NCBI GenBank assembly: GCA_900762355.1
Contig: CAAFGE010000020.1
Coordinates: 26,528 to 90,527, forward strand
Origin: an uncultured Collinsella sp.
Lineage (GTDB): Bacteria; Actinomycetota; Coriobacteriia; Coriobacteriales; Coriobacteriaceae
Length of the DNA: 64,000 bases
Reading direction: 5' to 3'
This document shows positions 50,371 through 58,548 of the stretch, one piece after another (within the stretch, counting starts at the first letter, position 1; each line of letters begins with the position of its first letter). The position numbers and the translations under genes were made by a program. The notes below the pieces were generated by a model, which made no database searches, was not told where the DNA came from, and worked only from the letters and a program-made list of their open reading frames with translations.

Positions 50371-51753
50371 ATGATCATTACTCTGTGTGGTGGCGGATCC
50401 ACCTTTACCCCCGGCATCGTCAAGTCCATCGCCCTGCGCAAGGACGAGCTCGACGTTGACGAGATTCGTCTGTACGACATCAACGAGGAGCGTCAGCGCA
50501 AGATCGGCGTGCTCGTGGACTGGATTTTGCACGAGGACCTTGGCCTGAACATCAAGCTTACGGTGACCACCGACAAAAAGACGGCTTTTACCGACGCGAG
50601 CTTCGTGTTTGCCCAGATGCGCGTGGGCGGCTACGCCATGCGCGAGCAGGACGAGAAGATTCCGCTGCGTCACGGCTGCGTGGGTCAGGAGACCTGCGGC
50701 TGCGGCGGCCTTGCCTACGGCATGCGCACCATCTTCCCCATGGTCGAGCTGATCGATGACGTTGAGAAGTACGCCAAGAAGGACTACTGGATTCTCAACT
50801 ACTCCAACCCTGCCGCCATCGTGTCCGAGGGCTGCCGCGTGCTGCGTCCCAACGCTCGCATCATCAACATCTGCGACATGCCGATCGCGATCATCGACGT
50901 GGTTTGCGCCGCACTCGATATCGACAAGAAGGATGTCGAGTACGATTACTTTGGCCTCAACCACTTTGGTTGGTTCACCTCGATCCGCCACAAGGGCGAG
51001 GAGGTGCTCCCGCAGCTGCGCGAGTACATCAAGGAGCATGAGATTCTGCTGCCCGACTCCTACCTCAAGGGCATGGGCTCGCTCATGGCAAAGAAGCCCG
51101 AGGAGGCCACTGACGAGCACCCCGAGCAGAACCGCCACACCAAGGGCAGCTGGTACTACGTCTGGAAGGGCGAGTACGAGATCATGGAGTGCTTCCCGGA
51201 GTACCTGCCCAACACGTATCTGAACTACTACCTGCAGCAGAAGGAGTTCGTCGAGCATTCCAACCCCGAGCGCACCCGTGCTAACGAGGTTGAGGAGACG
51301 CGTGAGAAGAACCTCTTCGACGGCATCGACCACTACGAGAAGACGGGCGAGATCGACGAGAGCACGTTCTATGCGGGCAGCCACGGCGACTGGATTGCCG
51401 ATCTGGCTATCGCTCTGAAGAACGACACCAAGCAGCGCTTCCTGGTCATTTGCGAGAACAAGGGCGCTATCCCCAACATGCCCTACGACGCTATGGTCGA
51501 GCTGCCTGCCTACATTGGCAAGAATGGCCCCGAGGTCATCAGCCGCGACAACATTCCTCTGTTCCAACAGGGCCTCATGATGCAGCAGCTGAACTCCGAG
51601 AAGCTCGTGGTCGAGGCTACGATCGAGGGTTCGTACGAGAAGGCGCTCAAGGCCTTTACGCTGAACAAGACCGTGCCTTCGATGAAGGTCGCCAAGGAGG
51701 TTCTCGACGACATGATCGAGGCCAACAAGGGTTACTGGCCCGAGCTTAAGTAA
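50371..51753 (+). CDS. 6-phospho-alpha-glucosidase, glycoside hydrolase family 4
   Basis: GH4 enzymes hydrolyse 6-phospho-glucosides with NAD+ and Mn2+ by a redox mechanism. The 460-residue protein has the NAD motif ITLCGGGSTFTPGIVKSIAL, NYSNPAAIVSEG, the metal ligands in NICDMPIAI (Cys) and FGLNHFGWF (His), and QMRVGGYAMREQDEKIPLRH. The Cys-Asp-Met-Pro motif marks the alpha-glucosidase branch (GlvA/MalH) rather than beta-glucosidase (Cys-Asn-x-Pro type). It follows the EIICB by 3 bp, so imported 6-phospho-maltose would be split into glucose and glucose-6-phosphate. A strong terminator follows. Confidence 0.95.
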   Translation: MIITLCGGGSTFTPGIVKSIALRKDELDVDEIRLYDINEERQRKIGVLVDWILHEDLGLNIKLTVTTDKKTAFTDASFVFAQMRVGGYAMREQDEKIPLRHGCVGQETCGCGGLAYGMRTIFPMVELIDDVEKYAKKDYWILNYSNPAAIVSEGCRVLRPNARIINICDMPIAIIDVVCAALDIDKKDVEYDYFGLNHFGWFTSIRHKGEEVLPQLREYIKEHEILLPDSYLKGMGSLMAKKPEEATDEHPEQNRHTKGSWYYVWKGEYEIMECFPEYLPNTYLNYYLQQKEFVEHSNPERTRANEVEETREKNLFDGIDHYEKTGEIDESTFYAGSHGDWIADLAIALKNDTKQRFLVICENKGAIPNMPYDAMVELPAYIGKNGPEVISRDNIPLFQQGLMMQQLNSEKLVVEATIEGSYEKALKAFTLNKTVPSMKVAKEVLDDMIEANKGYWPELK

Positions 51754-51785
51754 AAGCAACAGGGTCGCTGGCCGCATACCTGGAG

Positions 51786-51823
51786 CAATGCCCCGTCCAC
51801 GTGATTGCGTGGGCGGGGCATTG
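51786..51823 (+). terminator. Terminator of the alpha-glucoside operon
   Basis: CAATGCCCCGTCCACG pairs with CGTGGGCGGGGCATTG around TGATTG. The T content after it is low (TCATTTGG), but the stem is very strong. Confidence 0.8.
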
Positions 51824-52009
51824 TCATTTGGTAACGCGTTTTACCAAATATGGCATTTATCTGCGGTAATGTTCTATTTCACCGCTGAGGACGACGTTTC
51901 ATACCGCCTGCCGAACCGTGTTGCTGCCAAACAACTTTATAGGTCAGTGTGTTGCGTGTAGCAATTTCGCCCGGCCTCGCCTCCGGGCTGCCATGTGAGA
52001 GGGGATCTT

Positions 52010-53842
52010 ATGGCTCGACTGCATGTAATGGAACGCAGCCACGCTCAGGCCGTCATGGACGACCTGCACGATGCGCTCGGACGTCGTCTGGCGGTGAGCT
52101 CGCTCGCCCCGTGTCCCGTGGAGTTTACGGCAGCGCTCGTCAACCTGTGTTCGACGCAGAGCTGCGGCAAGTGCACGCCCTGCCGCGTGGGCCTGAGCGC
52201 ACTGAGTGACCTGCTCGCTGATGTGCTCGAAGGGCGCGCCGATGAGTCCACGCTCAACCTGATTGAGCGCACGGCCCGCACTATCTACCTTTCGAGCGAC
52301 TGCGCCATCGGCTACGAGGCCGGCGCCATGGCGCTCACAGCGATTCGTGGCTTCCGTGATGACTTTGAGCACCACATCCGTGAGCATTCCTGCGGCTTTG
52401 ATCGCGAGGCCCGCGTTCCGTGTGTCTCGGGCTGCCCGGCGCACGTCGACATTCCCGGGTACATTTCGCTCGTCGAGGCCGGCCGCTATGCCGATGCTGT
52501 CAAGGTCATCCGCAAGAACAACCCGCTGCCGCTCGTCTGCGGCCTGGTGTGCGAGCATCCCTGCGAGATGCACTGTCGCCGTGGCATGGTCGACGACCCC
52601 ATGAACATCCTCGCCCTCAAGCGTTTTGCCGTTGAGCACAGCGACCTCAACGACCACAAACCGCATGTAGTGGACGACACCGGTAAGCGCGTCGCCGTGA
52701 TCGGCGGCGGCCCGGCTGGTCTTTCCTGTGCTTACTACCTGGCTGTGATGGGCCACAAGGTGACCATCTTTGAGCAGCGCCACCACCTGGGCGGCATGCT
52801 GCGCTATGGCATTCCCAGCTACCGCCTGCCGCGCGAGCGTCTTCAGGCCGAGATCGACTGGATCTTGAGCGCCGGTATCGACGTTGAGCTCGACCACTCC
52901 GTCAACGGCGAGGAGCTCGCTCGCCTGCGCGACGAGTTCGATGCCGTCTACCTGGCCATCGGTGCCCATAACGACAAGAAGCTCGGCCTTCCAGGCGAAG
53001 AGGCGCCCGGCGTGGAGTCGGCCGTCAAGATGCTGCGCGCCATCGGTGACGACGAGCTGCCCGACCTGAGCGGCCAGCGCGTGTGCGTCATCGGCGGCGG
53101 CAACGTGGCCATGGACGTGGCTCGCTCTGCCGTGCGCTGCGGTGCCGAAAAGGTGAGCATTGTCTACCGCCGCCGCATCTGCGATATGACGGCCCAGGAC
53201 GCCGAGATTGCCGGTGCCCAGGCCGAGGGCTGCGAGGTTCTGGAGCTCACAGCCCCGCTCGCCATCGAGACGGGCGAGGACGGTCGCGTGAGCGGCCTGC
53301 GCGTGCAACCGCAGATTATCGGCGAGCCCCGTCGCGGTCGTCCGGCCCCGCGTGCCGCCGCGACGCCCGAGCGCGTCATTCCCTGCGAGCGCGTGTTCGT
53401 GGCCATCGGCCAGGACATCGATTCCAAGCCGTTTGAGGAGATGGGCATCGCCTGCAAGTGGGGCTGCGTGGTCACCGATTCGGACGGCGCCGTGCCCAAC
53501 TTCGATGGCCTCTTTAGCGGCGGCGACTGCCAGACCGGTCCCGCCACCGTCATCCGAGCCATCAATGCCGGCCGCGTAGCTTCGGCAAACATCGACCGCT
53601 ATCTGGGCTTCGACCACAAGATCAAGCTCGACGTGGAGCTGCCGACCGTCCAGTTTAAGGGCAAGCACGAGTGCGGCCGCTGCGAGCTGGGCGAGCGCGA
53701 GGCTGGCGAGCGTATTCACGATTGGAATCTGGTCGAGCAGGGCCTTACCGAGGAGGAGGCGCGCCAGGAGGCAAGCCGCTGCCTGCGTTGCGACCACTTT
53801 GGCTTTGGCGCGTTCCGCGGAGGGAGGAACCTGGAATGGTAG
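52010..53842 (+). CDS. NuoF-type 4Fe-4S domain fused to a GltD-like NAD(P)H oxidoreductase
   Basis: The 610-residue flavoprotein joins two electron-transfer modules. Residues 1-110 match the end of NuoF/HydB (CSTQSCGKCTPCRVG near 48, with the fourth ligand in SSDCAIG near 97), which binds one 4Fe-4S cluster. Residues 140-600 are GltD-like: CVSGCPAHVDIPGYI, CGLVCEHPCEMHCRRG, FAD motif VAVIGGGPAGLSCAYYLA, NAD(P)H motif VCVIGGGNVAMDVARSAVRC, and a C-terminal cysteine cluster (HECGRCELGE, SRCLRCDHFGFG). It overlaps the hydrogenase gene by seven bases. This linkage is the pattern described for group A2, glutamate-synthase-linked, [FeFe] hydrogenases. The ATG follows GAGAGGGG. Confidence 0.9.
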   Translation: MARLHVMERSHAQAVMDDLHDALGRRLAVSSLAPCPVEFTAALVNLCSTQSCGKCTPCRVGLSALSDLLADVLEGRADESTLNLIERTARTIYLSSDCAIGYEAGAMALTAIRGFRDDFEHHIREHSCGFDREARVPCVSGCPAHVDIPGYISLVEAGRYADAVKVIRKNNPLPLVCGLVCEHPCEMHCRRGMVDDPMNILALKRFAVEHSDLNDHKPHVVDDTGKRVAVIGGGPAGLSCAYYLAVMGHKVTIFEQRHHLGGMLRYGIPSYRLPRERLQAEIDWILSAGIDVELDHSVNGEELARLRDEFDAVYLAIGAHNDKKLGLPGEEAPGVESAVKMLRAIGDDELPDLSGQRVCVIGGGNVAMDVARSAVRCGAEKVSIVYRRRICDMTAQDAEIAGAQAEGCEVLELTAPLAIETGEDGRVSGLRVQPQIIGEPRRGRPAPRAAATPERVIPCERVFVAIGQDIDSKPFEEMGIACKWGCVVTDSDGAVPNFDGLFSGGDCQTGPATVIRAINAGRVASANIDRYLGFDHKIKLDVELPTVQFKGKHECGRCELGEREAGERIHDWNLVEQGLTEEEARQEASRCLRCDHFGFGAFRGGRNLEW

Positions 53843-55647
53843 AGCTCAACAACCCCACTGTCAGCGACAACACCGAAAGCGGAGCACTCAATATGGTCAA
53901 GCTCACTATCGATAATTGCGAGGTCGTGGTACCCGAGCACACCACGATCCTGGACGCGGCCAAGTCCGTCGGTATCCAGATTCCCACCCTGTGCTACCTG
54001 CGCGATCTGAACGAGATCGGCGGCTGCCGCGTGTGCGTGGTCGAGGTTGAGGGCTGCGACCAGCTGGTTGCCGCCTGCAACAACTACGTGCTCGATGGCA
54101 TGGTGGTCCACACCAACAGCCCCAAGGCCCGCGAGGCCCGTCGCACCAACGTGCAGCTGCTGCTGTCCCAGCACGATTCGCAGTGCACGAGCTGCGTGCG
54201 CAGCGGCAACTGCAACCTACAGACCATCGCCAACGACCTGGGCATTTTCTATCTGCCGTATCAAAGGCATTTGGCGGGCGAGGGCTGGGATTTCGATTTC
54301 CCCATCATCCGCGAAAACGACAAGTGCATCAAATGCATGCGCTGCATCAAGGTATGCGAGAGCGTGCAGGGCCTAGGGATTTGGGACCTGACCAACCGCG
54401 CCACGCATACCGCCGTGGGTACCCGCGGGCGCACGCCGATCGGCAAGACCGATTGCGTCGCGTGCGGCCAGTGCATTACGCATTGCCCGACGGGCGCACT
54501 GCGCGAGCGCGACGATACCGAGACCGTGTTCGACGCGCTCGCTAATCCTGACAAGATCGTGTTGGTGCAGATTGCGCCGGCCGTGCGTAGCGCCTGGGGC
54601 GAGAAGCTCGGCATTCCGCGCGAGGAGGCTACCGTCGAGCGCCTGGCTTGCGCGCTGCGCCGCGTGGGCTTTGAGTACGTGTTCGACACCGACTTCTCGG
54701 CTGATCTCACCATTATGGAGGAGGGCTCCGAGCTGCTCGAGCGCCTGGGCGCCGCCGCTAAGGGTGAGGACGATAGCCGCGGCTGGCCCATGTTCACGAG
54801 CTGCTGCCCGGGCTGGGTGCGCTTTGTGAAGGCGCGCTATCCGGAGTTTGTCGACAGCCTGTCCACGTCCAAGTCGCCGCAGCAGATGTTCGGCGCCATC
54901 GCCAAGACCTACTACGCCAAGGTGCTGGGCGTGGAGCCCGAGCGCCTGTTCGTGGTGTCCGTTATGCCGTGCACGGCCAAGAAGGCTGAGTGCGCGCTGC
55001 CGAGCATGGTGGGCGAGAGCGGCGCACCCGATGTGGACGTTGCGCTGACGGTGCGCGAGATGGTGCGCATGATCCGCGCGAGCCACGTGAGCGTGGACAC
55101 GCTGGTTGAGGAGCCGCTCGATACGCCGCTGGGCTTTGGCACAGGCGCGGGCGTGATCTTTGGCGCCACGGGCGGCGTGATGGAGGCCGCCGTGCGCTCG
55201 GCATATTACCTGGTGACGGGCAAGAACCCCGACGCCGACTTCTTTACCGATGTGCGCGGCCTGGACGGCTGGAAGGAAGCCGTGGCCGATATCGATGGCA
55301 CCAAGGTGCGCGTCGCCGTGGCACACGGGCTGGGCAACGCCGCCCGTCTGCTCGACGCGATTCGCGACGGCCGCGTGAGCTATGACTTCGTCGAGGTCAT
55401 GGCATGCCCGGGCGGCTGCGTCGGTGGCGGCGGTCAGCCCATCCACGACGGCTGCGAGCTGGCAGCCGAGCGCGGTCAGGTGCTCTGGGGCCTCGATGCG
55501 AACGCCGAGATTCGCTTCTCGCACGAGAATCCCGATGTCCAGGCGTGCTATCGCGAGTTCTTGGGCGAGCCGCTCTCGCCGCTGGCCGAGGAGCTGCTGC
55601 ATACCGACCATCACGCATGGACGATGCCTAACGAGGGGACGTGCTAG
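53836..55647 (+). CDS. [FeFe] hydrogenase catalytic subunit, group A
   Basis: The 603-residue enzyme makes or uses hydrogen at the H-cluster. From the N terminus it has a 2Fe-2S domain (CYLRDLNEIGGCRVCVVEVE), a His-Cys 4Fe-4S motif (SQHDSQCTSCVRSGNCNL), two ferredoxin-type clusters (KCIKCMRCIKVCESV, CVACGQCITHCPTGAL), then the three H-cluster motifs FTSCCPGWVRF (L1), VMPCTAKKAECALPS (L2) and EVMACPGGCVGGGGQP (L3), all intact. The start is inside the last codons of the upstream flavoprotein gene, so the two are coupled and probably form one complex. The maturation genes hydEFG are not in the window. Confidence 0.96.
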   Translation: MVELNNPTVSDNTESGALNMVKLTIDNCEVVVPEHTTILDAAKSVGIQIPTLCYLRDLNEIGGCRVCVVEVEGCDQLVAACNNYVLDGMVVHTNSPKAREARRTNVQLLLSQHDSQCTSCVRSGNCNLQTIANDLGIFYLPYQRHLAGEGWDFDFPIIRENDKCIKCMRCIKVCESVQGLGIWDLTNRATHTAVGTRGRTPIGKTDCVACGQCITHCPTGALRERDDTETVFDALANPDKIVLVQIAPAVRSAWGEKLGIPREEATVERLACALRRVGFEYVFDTDFSADLTIMEEGSELLERLGAAAKGEDDSRGWPMFTSCCPGWVRFVKARYPEFVDSLSTSKSPQQMFGAIAKTYYAKVLGVEPERLFVVSVMPCTAKKAECALPSMVGESGAPDVDVALTVREMVRMIRASHVSVDTLVEEPLDTPLGFGTGAGVIFGATGGVMEAAVRSAYYLVTGKNPDADFFTDVRGLDGWKEAVADIDGTKVRVAVAHGLGNAARLLDAIRDGRVSYDFVEVMACPGGCVGGGGQPIHDGCELAAERGQVLWGLDANAEIRFSHENPDVQACYREFLGEPLSPLAEELLHTDHHAWTMPNEGTC

Positions 55648-55649
55648 CG

Positions 55650-56705
55650 ATGCGCGCGTTTGATTTTGAAATGTCGCGCCGGGGGTTTGCCTCGGCGCTC
55701 GCCGCGGGCGCCCTGTCACTTGCGCTCGCGGGCTGTGGCGGCGGGGCTGCCGGTGCCGGGTCTGCTGCGGGCTCGGCTGCCGCGGACGGCGTCAGTGCCG
55801 CCGCAGAGCCGGTCGAGGTGCATGTCGCCTCGCTCAAGGGGCCGACGTCGATCGGTCTGGTGCGGTTTATGGATCAGGCGGCCGATGGCGAGACGGACAA
55901 TGAGTTCGACTTTGCGATCAACACTGCCGCCGACGAGATCGTGCCCAAGGTCATTCAGGGCGATGTCGATATCGCCCTGGTGCCCGCCAACGTGGCGAGC
56001 GTGCTCTACAACAAGACCGAGGGAGCGGTGCAGGTCATCGACATCAACACGCTGGGCGTGCTGAACGTTGTGACGGGCGACGCGAGTGTGGCCTCGTTTG
56101 GCGATCTGGCGGGCCATACTGTCTATATGACGGGCAAGGGCGCCACGCCGGAGTACGTCATGAACTACCTGCTGGAGCGCGCGGGCTTGGCCGGTCAGGT
56201 GACGCTCGAGTTTAAGAGCGAGCCTACCGAGGTGCTCTCGGCTCTGCTTGCCGACCCGACTGCCGTGGGCGTGCTACCCGAGCCGTTCAAGACGGCGGCC
56301 ATCGCCAAGAGCGAGGGCAAGCTGTCGGCACCGGTGAGCCTGACCGATGTGTGGGACGAGCTGGCAGGAGACACGGGCTCGCGCTTGCTGACGGGTGTGA
56401 CCGTGGTGCGCCGTGCCTTTGCCGAGGAGCATCCCGAGGCCGTGGCGGAATTCCTGAGCTGCCATGCTGCGAGCGTTGAGGCCGTGAACGCGGCGCCGGC
56501 GGACTGGGCGCAGGCCGTGGTCGATGCGGGCATCGTGGATAACGCCACGATTGCCGAAAAGGCGATTCCCGGGTGCATGCTTGTCTGCCAGACAGGGAAG
56601 GATATGAAGGCCGCGCTCGGTGGGTACCTGAAGGTGCTGGCCGATGCGGACGCGAGCGCCGTGGGCAGCAAGCTCCCGGCTGATGATTTCTACTACATGG
56701 AGTAA
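55650..56705 (+). CDS. Tat-type lipoprotein, substrate-binding protein of an ABC importer
   Basis: The 351-residue protein has a signal peptide with twin arginines (MSRRGFASALAAGALSLALA) ending in a lipobox LALAGC, then a Gly/Ala/Ser linker, then an NMT1/SsuA-like binding fold (HVASLKGPTSIGLVRFMDQA, VPKVIQGDVDIALVPANVAS, VAPEYVM-type helices). It would bind a small solute outside the membrane. It starts two bases after the hydrogenase stop and is followed three bases later by the transporter gene, so all four genes are one operon. The substrate cannot be told; sulfonates, thiamine precursors and metals-chelates are families with this fold. Confidence 0.85.
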   Translation: MRAFDFEMSRRGFASALAAGALSLALAGCGGGAAGAGSAAGSAAADGVSAAAEPVEVHVASLKGPTSIGLVRFMDQAADGETDNEFDFAINTAADEIVPKVIQGDVDIALVPANVASVLYNKTEGAVQVIDINTLGVLNVVTGDASVASFGDLAGHTVYMTGKGATPEYVMNYLLERAGLAGQVTLEFKSEPTEVLSALLADPTAVGVLPEPFKTAAIAKSEGKLSAPVSLTDVWDELAGDTGSRLLTGVTVVRRAFAEEHPEAVAEFLSCHAASVEAVNAAPADWAQAVVDAGIVDNATIAEKAIPGCMLVCQTGKDMKAALGGYLKVLADADASAVGSKLPADDFYYME

Positions 56706-56708
56706 CCC

Positions 56709-58088
56709 GTGCGTGCGTTTGCTCGACAAATGATAGAGCGTATGAAGGCGGTGGCGGCAGTAGGTGCCGTTGCCGCCTTTTGGCTTGCCGTGTGGGTCTT
56801 CGTGGCGGCGCTGGTGGCACAGCCGCTGATTTTGCCGGGTCCGGGTGCTGTTGTGGTGGCGTTGCTGCGGCTGGTATGCGATGCCGGCACGTGGGCGATT
56901 CTGGCGGGCTCGGGTGCGCGGATTCTAGGCGGTTTGGCGCTTGCCACGGTGTGCGGTGGTTTGCTGGCCGGAATTTCGTCGCGCTCGCGGGCGTTTGCCC
57001 GCTTGGTGGCTCCGGCGCTTTCGTTTGTTAAGGCGACGCCGGTTGCCTGCGTGGTGGTCCTGCTGCTCATTTGGCTGGGGTCGGCGCGCGTAAGCATTGC
57101 GGCGGTCTTTTTGATGGCGCTGCCGGGAGTGTATTTTTCGCTGGTCGAGGGCTTGACGCAAGCGGATAAACCGCTGGAGCAGATGTTTCGTCTGCATGGC
57201 GTGCGGGGTTGGCGACTGTTTTGTGCCCACATCTGGCGCGAAGTCCTGCCGTTTGTGCTTTCGTGCGCCCGCGCCGTGATTGGCATGAGCTGGAAGGCCG
57301 GCGTGGCGGCGGAGCTGATCGGCATGGCGGTGGGCACCGTGGGTGAGCGCATCTATCAGGCAAAGCTTTTGATTGAGACGGCTGATTTGCTGGCCTGGAC
57401 CGTGCTGGTTGTTATGGCTTCGTGGGCATGCGAGCGCGTGCTGGTGTGGTTGCTGCGGGCTTCGGGGCCTGCGGCGTGGCGTGCGGCGGTGCTGTCGCAT
57501 GGACGCGGCTTGCGCGGGCGTGCGAGCGGTTCTGCTGGCGGCGGGGTTGCGGCGGAGCTTGCGCTTGCCGTGGGCGATCGCGCGCCCTGGGCGCCGGCGC
57601 TGGATGGTCTGGTGCTCAACGTGCCTGCGGGTGGGCGTATCTGTGTGATGGGCACCTCGGGCGTGGGCAAGTCGACGCTGCTTGCGCTGGCGGCGGGGGA
57701 GTGCGCGCCGTGCTCCATGGTGTTTCAGGATGTGCGCCTGGTAGAGGGCGCCTCGGCTTTGGATAACGTGCTGGTGTGCGCCGACGCGCGCGTGGACGCC
57801 TCGAGTGCCGCGGCCCTGTTGCGCCTGCTGGTGCCGGGGGTCGATGTGCATGCCCGCGTGGCCGAGCTCTCGGGTGGGCAGCGCCGTCGCGTCGAGATTG
57901 CCCGAGCCCTGCTGTGTCCGGGCGGCGCAGTGATTCTGGACGAGCCCTTTACCGGCCTGGATGCCGCCGCGCGCGATGCGACGGCCGAGGTCGTGCTCGA
58001 CTTGCTCGACGGTCGTATGCTGTTGCTTGCCACGCACGATGTCGCCGACGCTCAGGCCCTCAATATCTCGGACATCATCACGCTCTAA
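56709..58088 (+). CDS. ABC importer with permease and ATPase fused in one chain
   Basis: The 459-residue protein joins two normally separate subunits. Residues 1-265 are an SsuC/TauC-type permease with six or so membrane segments and the EAA-loop region (LTQADKPLEQMFRLHGVRGW). Residues 280-459 are an ABC ATPase: Walker A GTSGVGKSTLLALAA, Q-loop MVFQDVRLVEGASALDN, signature AELSGGQRRRVEIARALL, Walker B GAVILDEPFTGLD, and LLATHD. The ATPase half is short, about 180 residues. Such fusion in this order is uncommon for this family. A GTG start follows GGAG. It is the last gene of the hydrogenase operon. Confidence 0.9.
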   Translation: MRAFARQMIERMKAVAAVGAVAAFWLAVWVFVAALVAQPLILPGPGAVVVALLRLVCDAGTWAILAGSGARILGGLALATVCGGLLAGISSRSRAFARLVAPALSFVKATPVACVVVLLLIWLGSARVSIAAVFLMALPGVYFSLVEGLTQADKPLEQMFRLHGVRGWRLFCAHIWREVLPFVLSCARAVIGMSWKAGVAAELIGMAVGTVGERIYQAKLLIETADLLAWTVLVVMASWACERVLVWLLRASGPAAWRAAVLSHGRGLRGRASGSAGGGVAAELALAVGDRAPWAPALDGLVLNVPAGGRICVMGTSGVGKSTLLALAAGECAPCSMVFQDVRLVEGASALDNVLVCADARVDASSAAALLRLLVPGVDVHARVAELSGGQRRRVEIARALLCPGGAVILDEPFTGLDAAARDATAEVVLDLLDGRMLLLATHDVADAQALNISDIITL

Positions 58089-58160
58089 ATACTTACTCAG
58101 CAACAAAATGATCCGTTTTTTCTCCGTCCCCATGGGGCGGGTGTGGTATTCTATCTGCGG

Positions 58161-58189
58161 GGTAATACTTAAGAATACTAAGTAATACC
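58161..58189. promoter_or_regulatory. Dyad upstream of the RelB-like gene, candidate autoregulatory operator
   Basis: GGTAATACTTA faces CTAAGTAATACC across six bases, giving a near-perfect palindrome. RelB/DinJ proteins bind such dyads in their own promoters. The element is 115 bp before the ATG. Confidence 0.45.
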
Positions 58190-58303
58190 AACGCCGTAAA
58201 AACAAACTCCAGATGCGGGCCAATCGGGTTGCCTTCACAGCCCGTCGCCCAGCCGCGTGGCCCGCATCTATCCGCACCACCGTCGTTTCAAAAAGGAAGC
58301 GCC

Positions 58304-58525
58304 ATGGCAGAACACATGACCCCGGTTGTCGCGAAGGTCTTGCCCGAGGAAAAGGCGGCCTTCGCGGCGGCGACCCAACTCGTAGGCACCACGCCGTCCA
58401 ACGCCATCCGCATGTTCATCGCCGCCTTCAATCGCTGCGGCACCTTTCCGTTCGACATTTCGCCCAGCGGGGCCTTTGGCAAAGACTGTCCCCAACAGCT
58501 AGTCGTTGAAGAACGTCCCCAATGA
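58304..58525 (+). CDS. RelB/DinJ-family antitoxin, orphan, with a repeat-derived C terminus
   Basis: The 73-residue protein shows the ribbon-helix-helix of RelB/DinJ antitoxins: VVAKVLPEEKAAFAAATQLV and TTPSNAIRMFIAAFNRC, then GTFPFDI. Typical members are 85-95 residues and continue into a toxin-binding tail. Here the last 13 residues (DCPQQLVVEERPQ) and the TGA stop are encoded by a family C repeat, so the original end seems to have been lost or replaced. No RelE/YafQ toxin gene follows; the next gene is a CPBP protease. The ATG has AAAAGGAAG upstream. Confidence 0.8.
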   Translation: MAEHMTPVVAKVLPEEKAAFAAATQLVGTTPSNAIRMFIAAFNRCGTFPFDISPSGAFGKDCPQQLVVEERPQ

Positions 58526-58537
58526 CTAGTCGTTGGG
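58484..58537. repeat. Family C-like repeat overlapping the antitoxin gene end
   Basis: Arms CCCAACAGCTAGTCGTTG and CAATGACTAGTCGTTGGG pair around AAGAACGTCCC. The order CTGTCCCC, palindrome, GAACGTCCCC matches the two other family C copies, with a different palindrome (CTAGTC instead of GCCGGC). Confidence 0.65.
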
Positions 58538-58548
58538 AGGAGGTCGGC

